13,465 bases of DNA, taken from Discostella pseudostelligera (lineage: Eukaryota; Bacillariophyta; Thalassiosirophyceae; Thalassiosirales; Thalassiosiraceae). The DNA lies in contig JALLBK010001020.1 of NCBI GenBank assembly GCA_036940085.1, forward strand, positions 1 to 13,465. Direction: 5' to 3'. Below, piece after piece: positions 1 to 8,900 of this stretch. Within the stretch, counting starts at the first letter, position 1. Every line of letters starts with the position of its first letter. The translations under genes and the position numbers were made by a program. The notes below the pieces were generated by a model. It made no database searches. It was not told the DNA's origin and worked only from the letters and a program-made list of their open reading frames with translations.

Positions 1-22
1 TATCTCCTACTGTGTTGGATCA

Positions 23-137
23 CACTATTCTTGACCGGTGTGTGAGTTCACACTATGCTCCATTGTCATGTGACGAGTTCACACTATCCTTGACCGCTGT
101 GTGAGCTCACACTACCTTTGACCGAGGTGTGACCTCA
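23..137. repeat. Four imperfect 28-31 bp tandem repeats with palindromic core
   Basis: Four head-to-tail units can be read at 23-50 (28 bp), 51-81 (31 bp), 82-109 (28 bp) and 110-137 (28 bp). Each begins CACTA and ends with a (A/G/C)xTCA tail. Units 1, 3 and 4 share TTGACCG (31-37, 90-96, 118-124). Most carry a palindrome around TGTGAGYTCACA; the cleanest is GTGAGCTCAC at 101-110. Unit 2 is the most diverged and lacks TTGACCG. The repeats lie immediately left of a transposase relic, and the same GTGAGCTCAC palindrome recurs at 707-716 on its right. They could be sub-terminal repeats of that element or an unrelated minisatellite. The repeat structure is seen directly; the role is inference. 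Confidence 0.75.
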
Positions 138-159
138 CTGTTCTCGCTATTTCTCTGGC

Positions 160-653
160 TTGTTTTCATCTCACACTTCTTTATCTATCACATGTTGCAA
201 TCACAGGTTGGATACAAACTACTTTGTCATCACACATGAGACAGGTGAAGGAATGATTGCAACACAAGGTAGAGGGCATCCCAGGAAGGAAGAAGTTAAG
301 AGGCGGATTGAATTTCCTGACTACATGATTCAGGATATCAAAGATCTGCGCAGAGATCTTCGAATTGACAAGGGTGCAAGGATAATTCTCATTACCTCAT
401 TGTCAATGAATGAGATGGTCAGGCTTGTCTCCATGCATCCGGAGGTCTGGTTCATGGATGTCACCTCAGGGGTTAATAAACGGCTATCCGTACCCATCGG
501 GTGACACATTTCCTGCGAACATAGCTATCATTCCTAGCGCAAACGATGGGTGTTCGAGTGTATCCACAGATATGCTTTCTTTGCTTTGTTTGGAAGTACG
601 ACATGTTCTCGAAAGACAATAGACTAGCCTTCGAGTTAAGAAAGATTTGTTGA
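160..653 (+). pseudogene. Degenerate MULE-like (Mutator superfamily) transposase relic
   Basis: A transposase-like reading can be followed through three frames, so the gene is broken. In the first frame (about 160-503) the text passes through a basic, helical stretch to PEVWFMDVTSGVNK. This resembles the segment of MULE-family transposases that carries the first catalytic Asp, usually followed by a Thr and an Asn-Arg/Lys pair. The frame stops at 502-504. Plausible continuation lies in a second frame (about 500-540, TFPANIAIIPS), then the first frame again from 541 (KRWVFECIHRYAFFALFG), then a third frame from about 594 to a TGA at 651-653. Only about 160 codons are recognisable against several hundred in intact family members, and the later catalytic residues and zinc finger are absent. 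There is no credible ATG at the left end. The family call is from pattern recognition, not a search; a generic hypothetical pseudogene is the alternative. Confidence 0.5.
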
Positions 654-655
654 CA

Positions 656-687
656 TTTTGTCCGTTCGCCGGCATTTTTGTCCGTTC
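656..687. repeat. Short direct repeat TTTTGTCCGTTC (two copies, 20 bp period)
   Basis: TTTTGTCCGTTC occurs at 656-667 and again at 676-687, separated by GCCGGCAT-type sequence. A palindrome identical to the one in the left-hand tandem repeats (GTGAGCTCAC) follows at 707-716. The cluster sits just after the last recognisable transposase codons, so it may be the right-hand non-coding end of the relic element. No terminal inverted repeat or target-site duplication could be identified with confidence. Confidence 0.4.
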
Positions 688-919
688 AGCGACCTTGGCC
701 AAAAAAGTGAGCTCACTTCTTGGAGGACAGATAGCCGCATGCACCCTAATGCCGGTGTCTGCAGATAAGCCCTTCATTTTTCCTCTACGTCTGTACAACC
801 AGTTGAAACGATCAGCCACGATGGCCATCTTACTTTATCAAGTACCCATGACAATACTCTCCTCATGCATTATTTGATTATTCCTACTCCTCCTCCTCAA
901 GGCGGCAGCAATCTCAGGC

Positions 920-1225
920 ATGCTGATGGCGGAGCGACTTTTGCAGAAGAATAAAAAGGGTTCCAAGACCAGCAAGACAACGAACCGACCCACGGTAAGC
1001 GCGAATCCAACAGCGTCCGCCAGCCCTACTACTGCAAAGGCCGCAAAGAGGAGCAAGCACAATAAGAGGAGCTCTCCAACGATTAGCCCATATCCATCGT
1101 CCAGTCTATATCCAAGTTCCAACCCAACGGCCTCCTCAGCTCCGTCTGTGTCGGCCAGCCCCATTACTGCCAAGTCAGGAAAGAAAACGAAGACGTTGGG
1201 CACCGCTAACCTCTTCGAAAATTAG
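920..1225 (+). CDS. Low-complexity Lys/Ser-Pro-Thr repeat protein fragment
   Basis: A 101-codon ORF starts at ATG 920 and stops with TAG. Three Lys-rich modules (around KKGSKTSKTT, AKAAKRSKHNKRS and AKSGKKTKT) alternate with Ser/Pro/Thr/Ala modules, and SASPTTAK / SASPITAK is an internal repeat. This composition resembles the S/P/T-rich and K/S-rich linkers of many diatom secreted or cell-surface proteins. No signal peptide or folded domain is visible. The frame is open upstream to a TGA near 868. A pyrimidine-rich run ending CTCAAG just before 900 could be a 3' splice site, so this may be the last exon of a longer gene rather than a complete one. The opposite strand is also open across the same segment (838-1203), but its translation is only the hydrophobic complement of the repeats. 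No function is assigned. Confidence 0.4.
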   Translation: MLMAERLLQKNKKGSKTSKTTNRPTVSANPTASASPTTAKAAKRSKHNKRSSPTISPYPSSSLYPSSNPTASSAPSVSASPITAKSGKKTKTLGTANLFEN

Positions 1226-2574
1226 TCTCGCATCATCTTTCATGTTAGTTGTGCCGTGCTCCCTTCTTATTCTCCCTATACTCGTACATCGATCTCCATC
1301 AATAGTACGATGCACGAGAGTTCGACCATAGTTTAGTAGGATAAAGGAACGATATAATTGTCGATCAACAATACAATACATACCTCGACAACTTACGCTG
1401 AAACATACTCTGACATGACAAAAAGACGACCGGAGGAGTGAGGAGGGAAAACTTCATCACTGAACAGCAATCACAATCAGCAATCGCTGGTCACGGTGGA
1501 GCATGCAGCCAAAATCCTTTGTTCGCCCAGTTCTCATTCTGCCCATCGTTGATATTATTTGAGTGGATTGTCGAATTACGATATCGTTCTTGGACTTTCC
1601 ATCCGTCGTCTCTCTCTCCAATAATCTCAACGACCGATATTATGATTGTTGTGTATGGTTATTATTCTGTGCATGGCACATTCTCAGCCTCGGTGCGGAT
1701 AGTATTATGGACTTTTCGACTCTCGACTTGCTTTTGAATCAAGTGTTCTCTGAAAAAGGAGTTGTCGAGAGACTTCACAGCATATGTGAGAGAAGCGCCT
1801 CATCCCCCCCTCCTGAAAGAAAACAACATGCCACAACACTGATCCACCGATCGATTCCCCATATTTCAATTCATGATACGCAATGCAATAAAGTTGAAAC
1901 AACGTGTGTAGAGTGCCATCATCATCATGCATTGTCGTTTCTCTCCGCACTCTCCCTCTTCCATCGAAATCGCGGTACTATTGCGGCTGGTGTCGCAGTC
2001 GTCGTCATCCGGTACCAAGGCGAGTTGATTAATCATCACATTGCCGATGCTCAACTCCCCCCCCCCAAAGGTTGTTATTCTACCGAGAAGTACCGCTTGG
2101 TTTTGCATTGGTTGTGGATGATGTATTGATTGAGATTGGTGAACGTATTACTTCGAGATTAAAGCTTTGAATTAGTACCTACGCACTATGCGTGATACGT
2201 GCTTGTGCTCGGTGTTGTAGGGAGGTGGCTAGGGGTTCAGGGACATTTTGACGTCGAGTTTGGTGGTGATCGTCATGGTGGTTAATGAAATATCGTTCAT
2301 GGCAACCTAGCATGGTGGATACTGATGGGTGCATGTTGCATGTTCGGCAAAAAGCGCCATGGTGAATGTGCGATTTGTGATGGTGGATGTAGAGATGCGT
2401 GGTGGCGGGAAGCTTGTCTCTCCACAAGCATTCTCATGCTCATGAGACATATCTAGTCGTACAACACAGAAAGAGTGCAGCATATTATTAGCGCGTGGGG
2501 GAATACACCATTGAGAGTGAGCATAGAGAGAGAGAGTGAGGAATAGGAGGAACTTCCTACTTCATTACTACACA
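1226..2574. other. Gene-poor stretch, no supported gene
   Basis: About 1.35 kb without a gene I can defend. Several short ORFs overlap on both strands; the longest (plus strand, stop at 2129) begins with GTG at 1563 and its first ATG is at 1707, giving about 140 codons. It has no recognisable domain, and its composition (Cys, His and Ile scattered, a His run from CATCATCATCAT near 1918) looks like translated non-coding DNA. Homopolymer C runs occur near 1805 and 2058. A short (GA)n run lies at about 2525-2537. The right end should contain the 3' UTR of the minus-strand gene that ends at 2575; I found no clear AATAAA there on that strand. Confidence 0.5.
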
Positions 2575-4489
2575 TCAACACACATCATACCGTCGCCCAT
2601 CTCCCATTTGACGACGACTACTACTACTCCTCTCATGATGACGAGCAAGTGCAGTACCATCATCATCACCACCATTCCCACTATTCAAGCTCAATTGAAA
2701 CTGCAATGCATCTTCCACAAACCTCTCCAACTCCCGTTGAAATACGGTGTCATGTTCCCATGCACGACATTTATACTTTCCCATTAATGTCATCATGATT
2801 ACATCGGTCGTCTTGGTTCCTCCCCGTAGTCGTCGTCCTCCTCCAATGGTCAAGGAGGATTTGATTTGTTCAGGAGAGATGACGAGTTGTCCTCCCTTGA
2901 TGATGTTATCCTCGTCGGTAGTATCCTCTTCTACGACTTCTCCACCACCACCAACACCACAGGCAGTGTTATCACCGCCGCCGCCGCCACGTTGTTTCTG
3001 CAATTCGTTCCATGTGCTCAACGTCCTTAATATATTTATCCCCGGATGCAATTCCCGAATCTTATCAAGCCGACCCAATGATGCATGGATGAGATATTGT
3101 TGAGTTGGTTCATCAATTTGAATGTGAAATGTGAGGTGAGAGGAGGAAGATGAGGAGGAGGAGGATGGTTTGTTGGTATTGGCGAAAGAGGAAGAGGAAG
3201 AGGAGGATGTTCGTGTGGCAATATGAAATTTCCCCTTTCCGGTATCATCAATGACTAAATTAATGAGTTGTTGCTGTTGTGGCGGTTGGGATTGTTGGGA
3301 TTGTTGTTGTCGTCGTCGATTGTTGGTGGTACTGGTAGAATACGAACTGTCGTCATCATAAACATCGTAGTCAGCCTCATCATCCTCCTCCGAGTGTGGT
3401 CGTTGTTGTTGTCGTCGTCGTGATAATGATCGTGATGATTCACGTTCGTATCGTAGTAGTCGATTGGTAGATGAACGAAAATTTCCACGAGGATAGGCAT
3501 CATCATCATCACGTGGTCGTNTATCGTAGTAGTCGATTGGTAGATGAACGAAAATTTCCACGAGGATAGGCATCATCATCATCACGTGGTCGTGAAGATG
3601 ATCGATGTGACAAGGAAGAAGAAGTGGATGGATATCGAGAAGAACGACTGTGGTAGTCCTGTCGGTGTCGACTGCTGCTCTCCGATCGATATGTTTGCTG
3701 TTGCTGCTGCTGCTGTTGTGGTTGACGTGGTCTGCTGAGACTTCTTCGTCTACTACTTTGTTGGCTCATTGTTCTCATTGTCGTCGTTGTGGTTGATGTT
3801 ACATTGGGACAACTTGCACCCATCCCACCAGCCTTGCTTCGTGTCCTACTATTATTTCGTCTGCTTCGAATGACAATGGCCTCCTCGCCTGCACCACCCC
3901 TTGCACTAGTCGTAGCAGCAGCATCAGCCCCCGATGCTACTGCCGATGCAGGATTCTTTCGAGGTGGCGGCGGCGGTGGCTTCCAAAGTGTCAACATGCC
4001 TCCCTGCTCACCACCACCATCGTTGGTGGTATTACTGCTGCTGGGATAAGTGTCATCCGTCTCTCGACTGCCCAATGAGCCATGATCGCCATCTTTCGTC
4101 GTTGGCGTCGTCGTTGTAGTTTTAGTTGGTCCCCTCTTGCTGTTACCATACTCATCGACGGTGCTTGTCGCCAATCGATGGGTAGTTTCTCTCTCTCGTT
4201 GAAATAGTTGATGATGATACTGCTGGGAAGATAACGACAGTGTGGCGTTGGTGTAGTACGAAGCGGATCGACGACGTGGTGCGGGGAGGCTGCTGCCGCC
4301 GCCGCTGCTGCTGCTCTTGAACTTGCTCGAAATGGAAGGAGGGGGGGGGCGAGAAGAATAAGACGACGGGGGTGGTGGTGGCAGCGGCAGACCGTTGTTG
4401 CCTTTACTATTCGAGGCTGATCGACCATCGACGACACCGCCGCCACTGCCACTGCCGCCGCCGAGCGGTCGTTGTCGTGGTTGTCTCAT
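2575..4489 (-). CDS. RS-rich, low-complexity protein with unrecognised C-terminal region
   Basis: I do not recognise this protein. The minus-strand reading starts at ATG 4489 (first in-frame ATG after an upstream in-frame TGA) and ends with TGA at 2575. It is interrupted by the N at 3521, but collapsing the flanking 72-bp duplication leaves 1,842 nt, or 613 residues in one frame. Residues 1-382 are disordered: Gly/Pro-rich start, KPPPPPPRKNP near 170-180, poly-Thr patches, a Gln run near 257-265, and an Arg/Ser-rich stretch about 245-345 resembling the RS tails of splicing factors. An acidic Glu/Asp patch follows near 343-355. Residues about 383-575 look folded: LINLVIDDTGKGKFHIATR, then HLTFHIQIDEPTQQYLIHAS, WNELQKQ, and a block ending about 575 with GKYKCRAWEHD. 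Ser and Gly runs split this region. The RS tract hints at RNA binding or a nuclear site, but that is inference. No intron is evident. No regulatory site was recognised. Confidence 0.8.
3449..3593. repeat. 72-bp perfect duplication around a single N (assembly join)
   Basis: Copy 1 is 3449-3520, the N is 3521, and copy 2 is 3522-3593. The two copies are identical over 72 bp. On the minus strand both encode the same peptide stretch (containing DDDDAYPRGNF), and the reading frame of the surrounding gene is continuous only if one copy plus the N is removed. The segment includes a CAT trinucleotide run. This is best read as two contig ends with an unmerged overlap, not as biological duplication. 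Confidence 0.95.
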
Positions 4490-5016
4490 GGATGATGGCC
4501 CCTGTCGTCGATGGCAATTACTACTCCTACTCCTACTCCTACTCCTACTACTACTATTGGAGATTATCTTGTGGGTGTACCGAAGGCTGCATCCGTTGTT
4601 TATTCAATCAATCAACATCATCATCAAAGATGGCATGAAGGATCGATGATCGATGCACAGGTATTCACTTCTCTCCATCTCGCTCCATCAATTAATTACA
4701 CCATTGAAGAGTACACGACGAACCGCGATCATCATCTCACCATGCATGCAATAAAACAGTGGTTTTGGTCGGCTTGTTCACGAAGCAGGAGGTACAGAGA
4801 GACCAGACACCCATGCCCAAAGTGACGAGGGAGCGATAGGGCTGAAGTAAAAACGGTCAAGAGTCGAAAATGCAGGGGTTAGCCCTTGAGGGCTGTTGTG
4901 CGTGGAGAGAAGCCATGAGAAGAATAAAGAAGCCTCTCATTTCTACGCAGAAACTACGATATCTACAAATAAAATTGAAAATCGACCAAAATTGTCAGAG
5001 TTTGGTCTAAAACGAA
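4490..5016. other. Intergenic region upstream of the RS-rich gene
   Basis: About 530 bp between the start of the minus-strand RS-rich gene and the 3' end of the minus-strand tRNA. It should hold the promoter and 5' UTR of the former. Visible elements are an alternating (TCCTAC)n/(TAC)n simple repeat at about 4526-4555, which stays in frame with the downstream gene on the minus strand without an ATG, and a short hairpin AGCCCTTGAGGGCT at 4881-4894. I see no convincing TATA box or second gene. Confidence 0.5.
5009..5012 (-). terminator. RNA polymerase III terminator of tRNA-Leu
   Basis: The minus strand reads TTTT four bases beyond the discriminator base of the tRNA, the usual short T-run at which RNA polymerase III stops. 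A second T-run (TTTT) follows about 17 bases further on and could act as a backup. Confidence 0.7.
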
Positions 5017-5096
5017 TGACATCGGCAGGATTTGAACCTGCGCCAATGAAGACTGGAGCCTAAATCCAGCGCCTTAGACCACTCGGCCACGATGTC
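5017..5096 (-). tRNA. tRNA-Leu (anticodon UAG)
   Basis: Eighty nucleotides on the minus strand fold as a class II leucine tRNA. The acceptor stem is GACATCG paired with CGATGTC, with discriminator A at 5017. The D-arm begins GCCGAGTGG. The anticodon stem is CTGGA/TCCAG with loop TTTAGGC, giving anticodon TAG at 5062-5060, which reads CUA and probably other CUN codons. The variable arm is short, about 11 nt, and the T-arm is GCAGG-TTCAAAT-CCTGC. Internal promoter boxes are present: A box TGGCCGAGTGG (minus strand, 5089-5079) and B box GGTTCAAATCC (5038-5028). No intron and no encoded CCA, as expected for a nuclear eukaryotic gene. All seven acceptor pairs are Watson-Crick, so there is no sign of decay. 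Its 5' end lies 91 bp from the start codon of the divergent plus-strand gene. Confidence 0.98.
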
Positions 5097-5187
5097 GGAA
5101 GCAAAGAGATGCTCTTCTCATTGAGGGCCGATTTTAGAGTATTGAACTGCTTGGACGTGCCTCTCAAATAAACCCACTGCCTGCATC

Positions 5188-5820
5188 ATGATCATGAGAC
5201 GTCTATTATTCACTGCGCTATCACTTTGCTTCTGTACAAGTAGTTGCTGCTTGGGATTTCAGACTTCGCTGCCGCCTCTGACGACCAAGTCGATGTCGAT
5301 GCGGGTACATCTTCCACAAAAGATTGCATCGTTCTCGTCTCTGGCCAGCACCCAAAGGAAAACAACAATCTCAAACAATCGATTCCAATCTATCATTATT
5401 GCAACGCAAATGACCAAATCAGAAGATGAGATAACTGAGGAAACAAATAATATATTAGGCTACACCAGTGATGCCACCGATGCTGCTTCTGCTGTCGTGA
5501 GCAGTGGAATCAATGGTGATGATTCCGCCGCCGCTGCTGGTGCTATACTGACAAACGATGCAACAACATCTCCAACCAATGATTCAAAAGCTAGAAGCAG
5601 TAGCAGTAGCAGTGGATTCTCCTTGATTCTATTTCCGATATTACTCTTCAAATTCACAATTGTACTGCTGGTGAAATTTGCTTCGGATATTGTGGTATTT
5701 CCAATGCTTTATTTGTACCGCGTGATCAAGTTAGGGAAACGAAAGATCCTGTCGGCATTGTTAAAGAAGAAGAACGATGGGAATTGGAATGTCAAAGTGA
5801 ATGGGGATAGTGGTGCCTAA
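5188..5820 (+). CDS. Small plastid-targeted membrane protein, unknown function
   Basis: A 210-residue, apparently intronless ORF. The N-terminus is a classical signal peptide: Arg-Arg at 4-5, a hydrophobic core about 6-17, then CCLG|FQTSLPP with Phe24 at the likely cleavage site. A Ser/Thr and basic stretch (about 25-70) follows with few acids. Signal peptide plus transit peptide with Phe at +1 is the known targeting code for complex plastids of diatoms and relatives (ASAFAP-type motif), so import into the plastid is a strong inference. Residues about 75-143 are acidic and low complexity (Asp, Ala, Ser runs). Residues about 144-181 are strongly hydrophobic and hold one long or two short membrane spans (FSLILFPILLFKFTIVLL, then FASDIVVFPMLYLY). 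The tail is basic (KLGKRK, LLKKK). ATG at 5188 is chosen because it directly precedes the signal peptide; the ATG at 5194 would also work. The gene is divergent from the tRNA and convergent with the DENND4-like gene. I do not recognise the mature domain. Confidence 0.8.
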   Translation: MIMRRLLFTALSLCFCTSSCCLGFQTSLPPLTTKSMSMRVHLPQKIASFSSLASTQRKTTISNNRFQSIIIATQMTKSEDEITEETNNILGYTSDATDAASAVVSSGINGDDSAAAAGAILTNDATTSPTNDSKARSSSSSSGFSLILFPILLFKFTIVLLVKFASDIVVFPMLYLYRVIKLGKRKILSALLKKKNDGNWNVKVNGDSGA

Positions 5821-5988
5821 AGAGAGAGAGGCGTACACTGAGTACAGTGTGTTAACACTACTTGTATGCTTTGATAGAAGAATATGAATTGCTGCCTTTA
5901 GTACATATGCCTTTAGCTCCTGTTCGCACTACATTCTACGTTGATCGAGGTCGTTAACAAAAATGGTCAGTTCATGGTAACATCTACC
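5821..5988. other. Short convergent intergenic space
   Basis: 168 bp separates the stop of the plastid protein gene (plus) from the stop of the DENND4-like gene (minus), so it must hold both 3' UTRs. It starts with a short (AG)n run at 5821-5830. I see no canonical AATAAA on either strand; diatom polyadenylation signals are often degenerate. Confidence 0.5.
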
Positions 5989-8900
5989 TCAGATATCCTG
6001 ATTTTCCCCATCAGCGTCTGGAGTAGGAGCAATGAGAGACGAGCTGAAACTCCCCTGCAGTAAGAACGTGAAAGGGAATCGATATCGCATGAACGAAAGG
6101 ATCAAATTCCACCACAGGACGGCATTTTTGCTCTCGCGCTCTCTCCATTCTGGGCTTAGTAGATCCTCAATCCCTCCCGAAATTACACTGCGCAATTCCT
6201 TCTTAAGCACCCAAGGCGAGAGACGCTCGCAAAAGAGTGCCGACGATGGACCACGAGATCCAACAAAGCTGGGCAACGTGCTCTGGACACAAAAGTGGGG
6301 TACAAACTTGGTAAGACAATTGGGGCATTCCGTCTTGTACTCCTGAGAGTTCCCCGCACTCCATCCCGCCACAACATCGTCGTCGCTCAAATAAAAGTTA
6401 CATCGAGGACAGAATTCATTGTCCGTATCGATGGATATGTCAGGATAGACAATCTCGAGTAAATTCTCTCCCAATAATATTTGTCGGAGTACTTGATCCG
6501 TCACGTACTGTTCCGTGTAGCCCTTGTTCGTACTGGAGGATGGCGCATCCTTGTTCATATTGGATTTGCTGCGGGTGACGATGCGTTTGAAGGTATTTCG
6601 TAGGCCTGCAGGATGATTACCATTATCGTCATTAGCACCGAGCTTTTCTTTTACGATGTCAATGTAGGATCGTTTTTGGATTTTGAGCGTATTCCAATCC
6701 ATGTCAAGGGACGCTCCGGCAGCCCAATCTGAAAGGAAATGAAAGTTTGAAGAAAGTAAAATGAGAAGACAATATCTACAGGACACAAATACTAACTAGA
6801 GAGCGACGATACGAAACAGTAGACAATGATCAATGATGCATCGATTTCGTACCTGGCAACTCCTCAAGAGCTTCACCGGACGCCTGCTTCCAAGCATTGT
6901 CGGCAGAGAATGCAGACACTAGGGACGAATAAACAAGCCCATCGGCAACGATTCCATCCTCGTGCATTCTCTGCAGAAGCTGCGTGGCACGGCCTGTGTC
7001 GCCACAACGACCACATGCATCAATGAGACACTGGAAGGCTTCGGGATCCGCACGGAGCCCACGCTCTTTCATCATTTTCAACATCTCAAACGCGATCACA
7101 AGCTCCGCCTTGGCCGTCTCTTTGGCCTCCATGATTTTGAGCGTCGATAATTTGTCGTTGAAGCGATGGCGCACCGGTGATTTAAGCGTTGTGTTCACCA
7201 TCGCATTGCTGTGCGTCTGAGGACGATGCTTCGTCGGAGTCTGCGGCAAATCGGCATCCATCACAATTGCATCCACTAAATCGGCAATGTTGCGACCTCC
7301 ATCCTCTTCATTTTCCTCTCGATTTCGCTCTCTCTTGTAGGTGGAAATGATGGACTTACTATCGAGCTGGTCGAGCGAATCGTTGTCGACAGCCATTAAA
7401 TCCTTCCCAACCACGGCTGTGAACGTCATGAAAAAGACCGTAAAGGTCGTAACTTCTGAAGTTGCCGGCTTTTCCTAAGTCGATGATAATGAAGCACTGG
7501 TTAGCATGATCAACAACCGACATCATAATCTTATAGTGGCATCAAGAATCAAATACTCACCACAGGACCCAACTGGCCAGTAACCGCCGCACTCCTCGCA
7601 GACGATGCACCTGCAGTTTTCGAACTGTCACTCGCATCATCCATACCATTTGCCAATGCCTGCCGAAACTTGCCTACATTTTCACGCTGCCGATCGTACT
7701 CAGCTCTCACGGCCGAAGACAGAGGACGTGGAGTACCGAACAAGTCGGGGTTCAAATGTTCAGGAAATGTAGGATAGTGATAGTAGACACGTCCCGCCTG
7801 CTTGACCGTGGAAGCTGCCGTGCTGTTCGACGCAACAGATGCGGTATCATCGTCATCTGCAACTGCCACTACTACTTGGACTTCTTCTCTCGCGGTAGTA
7901 ATGTGTACAATTGTCCCGTTCTCGACACCATTTTCTACTATTGCATCGGGTAAGTCCACACCGCACGGCTCTGGGGGGACAATAGTCATTAGTTCGCGCT
8001 TGACCCGTGCACTTTGTAGCATTGGCGGATCCTTGCTATTATTGATGGTCGCAGATGAATTCTCTCCTCCTCGTCCTCCGCTGCCAAACATTATTTTTCG
8101 GAGTCCCTTGTTCGTTGGCGTATCACCACTCTTCCCCGCCTTTGACAAGGCTCCTCCCCCACTAGTATCACGTACCATGCCACGAACATTGGCAACCAGC
8201 CCATTATTTCGAACATAACGATCCACGGCACTATCAAAAAATGAAATGTCGGCTTCTCCACTTCCGTACAACCTCTTGGTAACGAAATCATCAAACATTT
8301 GACTCCCCACGAGCTCCTCGAGAAAGTCACGCACATCCGATCTCTGAGCCGCCAGGAATTCCTGCGATCGAAACCCAGCGCCACCGTACGATCCCTCATT
8401 ATGCTTGGAGGGAAATACCAAAAACTTGCGATACTTCTGCAGCAGGAAGCAATATGTGTCAAGAAACGCCTCCTGGACAGCATCCCACGAGCTTTGAGCA
8501 CGTACGTTTTGCTTCTCGCTCAATGTCATTAGCAAATTCGATTTCGGATCATGGCTATTACTGCTCGCTGCTTCGCCATTCAACCAATTCTTACGACGTT
8601 CCTCGGGGGTAAACATCAGCATGAATGCCTCATCAAACAAACACAATCGACTTTCCCACATGGCATCGGCCATACTCTTCAAATCGGGAGGCAAATGTAT
8701 TCCCATCTCGGAGGTATCATCCTCCTTGCGCAACGATCGGACTTCCCGATGGACATGTCCAGCATGTGCCTCTACCCTACTCTTCAACCGCTGATAAATG
8801 TACCGTGGCAACCGTGGCAGTGATCGGGTATTGGTGCCCAAACTAACCATATTCTTATCCAAATCCACCACAATGCACTCATCGGCCAAATCTTCCATCG

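Noticed and set aside
341..360. Inverted repeat AAGATCT...AGATCTT
   Set aside because: Seven-base arms with a 6-base loop inside the transposase-derived reading; explained by coding sequence and too short to call a regulatory site.
838..1203. Minus-strand hydrophobic ORF opposite the Lys/Ser-Pro repeats
   Set aside because: It is the complement of a simple, modular plus-strand repeat; the Leu/Gly/Ala-rich translation is what any such antisense frame gives.
1563..2129. Plus-strand ORF of about 188 codons (GTG start; 140 codons from the first ATG)
   Set aside because: No ATG at the proposed start, no domain, erratic composition and overlapping ORFs of similar size on the other strand. Kept only as a remark in the gene-poor stretch.
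3255..3512. Minus-strand ORF beginning MMMMM and rich in Asp, Asn and His
   Set aside because: It is an alternative frame across the CAT repeats of the RS-rich gene and depends on the artefactual duplication for its start.
3449..3593. True tandem duplication within the RS-rich gene
   Set aside because: Single N between the copies, 100% identity, the same 72-bp length as at the other N, and a frame that works only when one copy is removed.
7802..8218. Plus-strand ORF of 138 codons inside the DENN gene
   Set aside because: Lies entirely antisense to the conserved DENN exon, with no domain of its own.
8091..8501. Minus-strand ORF of 136 codons overlapping the DENN exon in another frame
   Set aside because: Shadow of the dDENN-coding region; the true frame is clearly the conserved one.
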